Shown: positions 7,019 to 7,974 of the stretch, piece after piece
Layout of the letters: each line of letters begins with the position of its first letter
Numbering within the stretch: position 1 is the stretch's first letter
Assembly: GCA_964429265.1 (NCBI GenBank)
Contig: CAYSBK010000112.1
Span: 1 to 7,974 of the forward strand
Origin: CAYSBK01 sp964429265
GTDB taxonomy: Bacteria > Planctomycetota > Phycisphaerae > Sedimentisphaerales > Anaerobacaceae
Length of the DNA stretch: 7,974 nt
Direction: 5' to 3'
Notes under the pieces: model-generated
The model's input: only the letters and a program-made list of their open reading frames with translations
Databases searched by the model: none
Told to the model about the DNA's origin: nothing
Made by a program: the position numbers and the translations under genes

Positions 7019-7082
7019 GAAAATAAAGTTTTTTTGCCCAAGTTTGGCCCGGGGCCGGATTTATTTTATATATTTTTTATGG
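7019..7082. other. AT-rich tract upstream of the M24 peptidase
   Basis: A strongly A/T-rich block in an otherwise GC-rich window, with a T7 run near 7029-7035 and TTTATTTTATATATTTTTT near 7060-7078. Within it are the short inverted repeats CCAAGTTTGG and GGCCCGGGGCC. It probably holds the leftward promoter of the peptidase (TATAAA-like hexamers on the minus strand), but I found no well-spaced -35/-10 pair. It could also act as a bent or UP-element-like region for the rightward promoter at 7092. Confidence 0.45.
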
Positions 7083-7091
7083 AAATGGGAC

Positions 7092-7120
7092 TTGCTGGGG
7101 GGCAGGACGGTTGCTATAAC
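7092..7120 (+). promoter_or_regulatory. Candidate sigma70 promoter reading right
   Basis: TTGCTG (7092-7097) and TATAAC (7115-7120) are separated by exactly 17 bases, with the AT-rich tract just upstream. The -10 matches five of six consensus positions and the -35 matches three of six. The predicted start is near 7127, leading into the hairpins and terminator that follow. Confidence 0.45.
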
Positions 7121-7126
7121 TGCCAC

Positions 7127-7213
7127 GCGGCTCGTAATGTTTTCCGCAGGGGAGAAGGCTCTTGGAAGCCTCGTTAATCGGCGGGACGGCGTCTGTCGTC
7201 CCTCCTTCTTTTT
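7127..7213 (+). ncRNA. Possible short RNA or attenuated leader
   Basis: The stretch between the promoter-like pair and the terminator would give an RNA of about 87 bases with three local hairpins: GCGG (7127-7130) with CCGC (7144-7147), AGGCT (7156-7160) with AGCCT (7167-7171), and the terminator stem. No convincing open frame with a ribosome site fills it. I do not recognise a known riboswitch or sRNA family. It may be an independent RNA, or the regulated leader of the rhomboid gene about 300 bases further on. Confidence 0.3.
7183..7213 (+). terminator. Intrinsic (rho-independent) terminator reading right
   Basis: An 8-pair stem is formed by GGGACGGC (7183-7190) and GTCGTCCC (7195-7202), with one G-T pair and the tetraloop GTCT. 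It is followed by the T-rich tail TCCTTCTTTTT (7203-7213). The T-rich side shows that it acts on rightward transcripts. No rightward protein gene ends just before it; the nearest upstream gene, the M24 peptidase, reads left. Confidence 0.7.
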
Positions 7214-7517
7214 ATAATGTCCCTGCGGTATCGCGTCCTGCTCCGGCCGCCACAATCTGCCGGATCACCATATCCTGTTGGAAGCGCTGCCGTTGTTTCG
7301 CCGTCGAGATCCCTGCGAACTTTTGCTTTTCTCATATCCGGTCAGTCAAAAACAGCAGGAACCGCGCAAACCATCTACCTTCTTGAATGCAAACCCGCCG
7401 ATTTGCCCGTACTCGTTCCCGGCAGGCAGGCTGATACGCCTTGCCCAGGAGACCTCTGGAGATTACAATGCCACCAAATCAGTTGTAAGCCAGGTCGCTC
7501 AGTATGCAGAAAAGCTA
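7214..7517. other. Spacer upstream of the rhomboid gene, no convincing gene
   Basis: About 300 bases between the terminator and the rhomboid start. TATAAT at 7213-7218 resembles a -10 box, but no -35 lies at the right distance. The rhomboid frame stays open upstream to a TAA at 7215, yet that stretch has no good start or ribosome site and no family-like sequence. Open stretches on other frames, such as 7217-7594 on the plus strand and 7375-7566 on the minus strand, show no recognisable protein. Confidence 0.5.
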
Positions 7518-7974
7518 ATGCTAATATTACCGATCGGTACCAGTATTCGGCCTCGCCGAACGCCATACGTCAACTACGCCCTGATAGTCGTTAATGTGTT
7601 GTTATTCCTGGCGACCTACACGGGTCCACGTCAGGAGGTGCTTGGCGGAGCAGTCGTGGTAAGATATCTCCGCCCGTTCGCCGAGCCGTATATGCTCTAT
7701 CCCGCACACCCGAGGCTTTACCAGTTCCTCACGTACGCTTTCCTGCACGGCGGATTCCTCCACGTATTCGGAAATATGTATTTTCTGTATCTCTTCGGAA
7801 ACAACGTCAACGACCGCCTCGGAAATGTGAAGTACCTGCTGCTGTACCTGGCAGGTGCGGTGTTTGCCGCCATAGGTCACAGCCTCGTAAGTTCCGTGCC
7901 GGTCCTGGGGGCCAGCGGGGCGGTCGCCGCCATAACGGGTGCCTATCTGGTGCTGTTTCCCCAAACGGTTATTA
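7518..7974 (+). CDS. Rhomboid family intramembrane serine protease, 3' end outside window
   Basis: The first 152 residues are present. The N-terminus MLILPIGTSIRPRRTPYVNY is typical of bacterial rhomboids, followed by transmembrane segment 1 (about 18-35, ALIVVNVLLFLAT). The segment FLHGGFLHVFGN holds the H-x-x-x-N signature (His82, Asn86) at the start of the second membrane segment; in GlpG these residues form the oxyanion hole. A third segment spans about 105-125. GASG (131-134) supplies the catalytic nucleophile Ser133. The partner histidine lies in a later segment beyond the window, so an active dyad cannot be confirmed. These proteases cut membrane proteins inside the bilayer; the substrate is unknown. 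The ATG at 7518 has only a weak AGAAAAG upstream, but the family match begins precisely there. Confidence 0.88.
   Translation, partial: MLILPIGTSIRPRRTPYVNYALIVVNVLLFLATYTGPRQEVLGGAVVVRYLRPFAEPYMLYPAHPRLYQFLTYAFLHGGFLHVFGNMYFLYLFGNNVNDRLGNVKYLLLYLAGAVFAAIGHSLVSSVPVLGASGAVAAITGAYLVLFPQTVI

Noticed and set aside
7528..7539. Perfect 12-base palindrome TACCGATCGGTA
   Set aside because: It lies within the first codons of the rhomboid gene (LPIGT) and is explained by coding sequence. There is no sign of a second copy in the window.
7217..7594. Plus-strand open frame of 125 codons upstream of and overlapping the rhomboid gene
   Set aside because: It begins just after the terminator with no ribosome site, and its sequence is unrecognisable. 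It overlaps the rhomboid start in another frame.

Overview
The window looks like part of a moderately GC-rich bacterial chromosome. The 811-residue secreted glycoside hydrolase with a C-terminal beta-rich domain, next to sugar-acid catabolism genes, suggests a polysaccharide degrader, perhaps from the Planctomycetota (Phycisphaerae-like) or a relative. This is inference from protein style only; no rRNA or other taxonomic marker is present. I see no insertion sequence, CRISPR array, complete tRNA or plasmid/phage gene.

Layout. (1) 1-1308, minus strand: a very small Hsp20-like protein, then, one base after its stop codon, a GTG-started radical SAM enzyme (PflA-like, COG1180 type) that runs off the left edge. 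(2) 1309-1508: a divergent regulatory region with an inverted repeat and a good sigma70-type promoter reading right. (3) 1509-5794, plus strand: a probable three-gene operon of a signal-peptide-bearing glycoside hydrolase, an HpcH/HpaI-type class II aldolase and a D-2-hydroxyacid dehydrogenase. (4) 5795-5876: a short convergent junction. (5) 5877-6962, minus strand: an M24 Xaa-Pro peptidase. (6) 6963-7517: a 555-base region without a convincing protein gene. It holds an AT-rich tract, a promoter-like pair and a strong intrinsic terminator reading right, so it may encode a short RNA or an attenuated leader. (7) 7518-7974, plus strand: a rhomboid intramembrane serine protease cut by the right edge before its catalytic histidine.

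How the genes may work together. The operon fits a model in which the exported hydrolase releases a sugar or uronic acid. The aldolase would then cleave a 2-keto-3-deoxy acid derived from it to pyruvate plus an aldehyde, and the dehydrogenase would reduce the aldehyde or a related 2-keto acid with NAD(P)H. The substrate cannot be read from the sequence. The Hsp20/radical SAM pair, the peptidase and the rhomboid have no obvious link to this pathway.

The most notable items are the half-size Hsp20-like protein coupled to a cysteine-rich radical SAM enzyme, the family-ambiguous hydrolase operon, and the promoter/hairpin/terminator unit at about 7092-7213. None is established as a new system.
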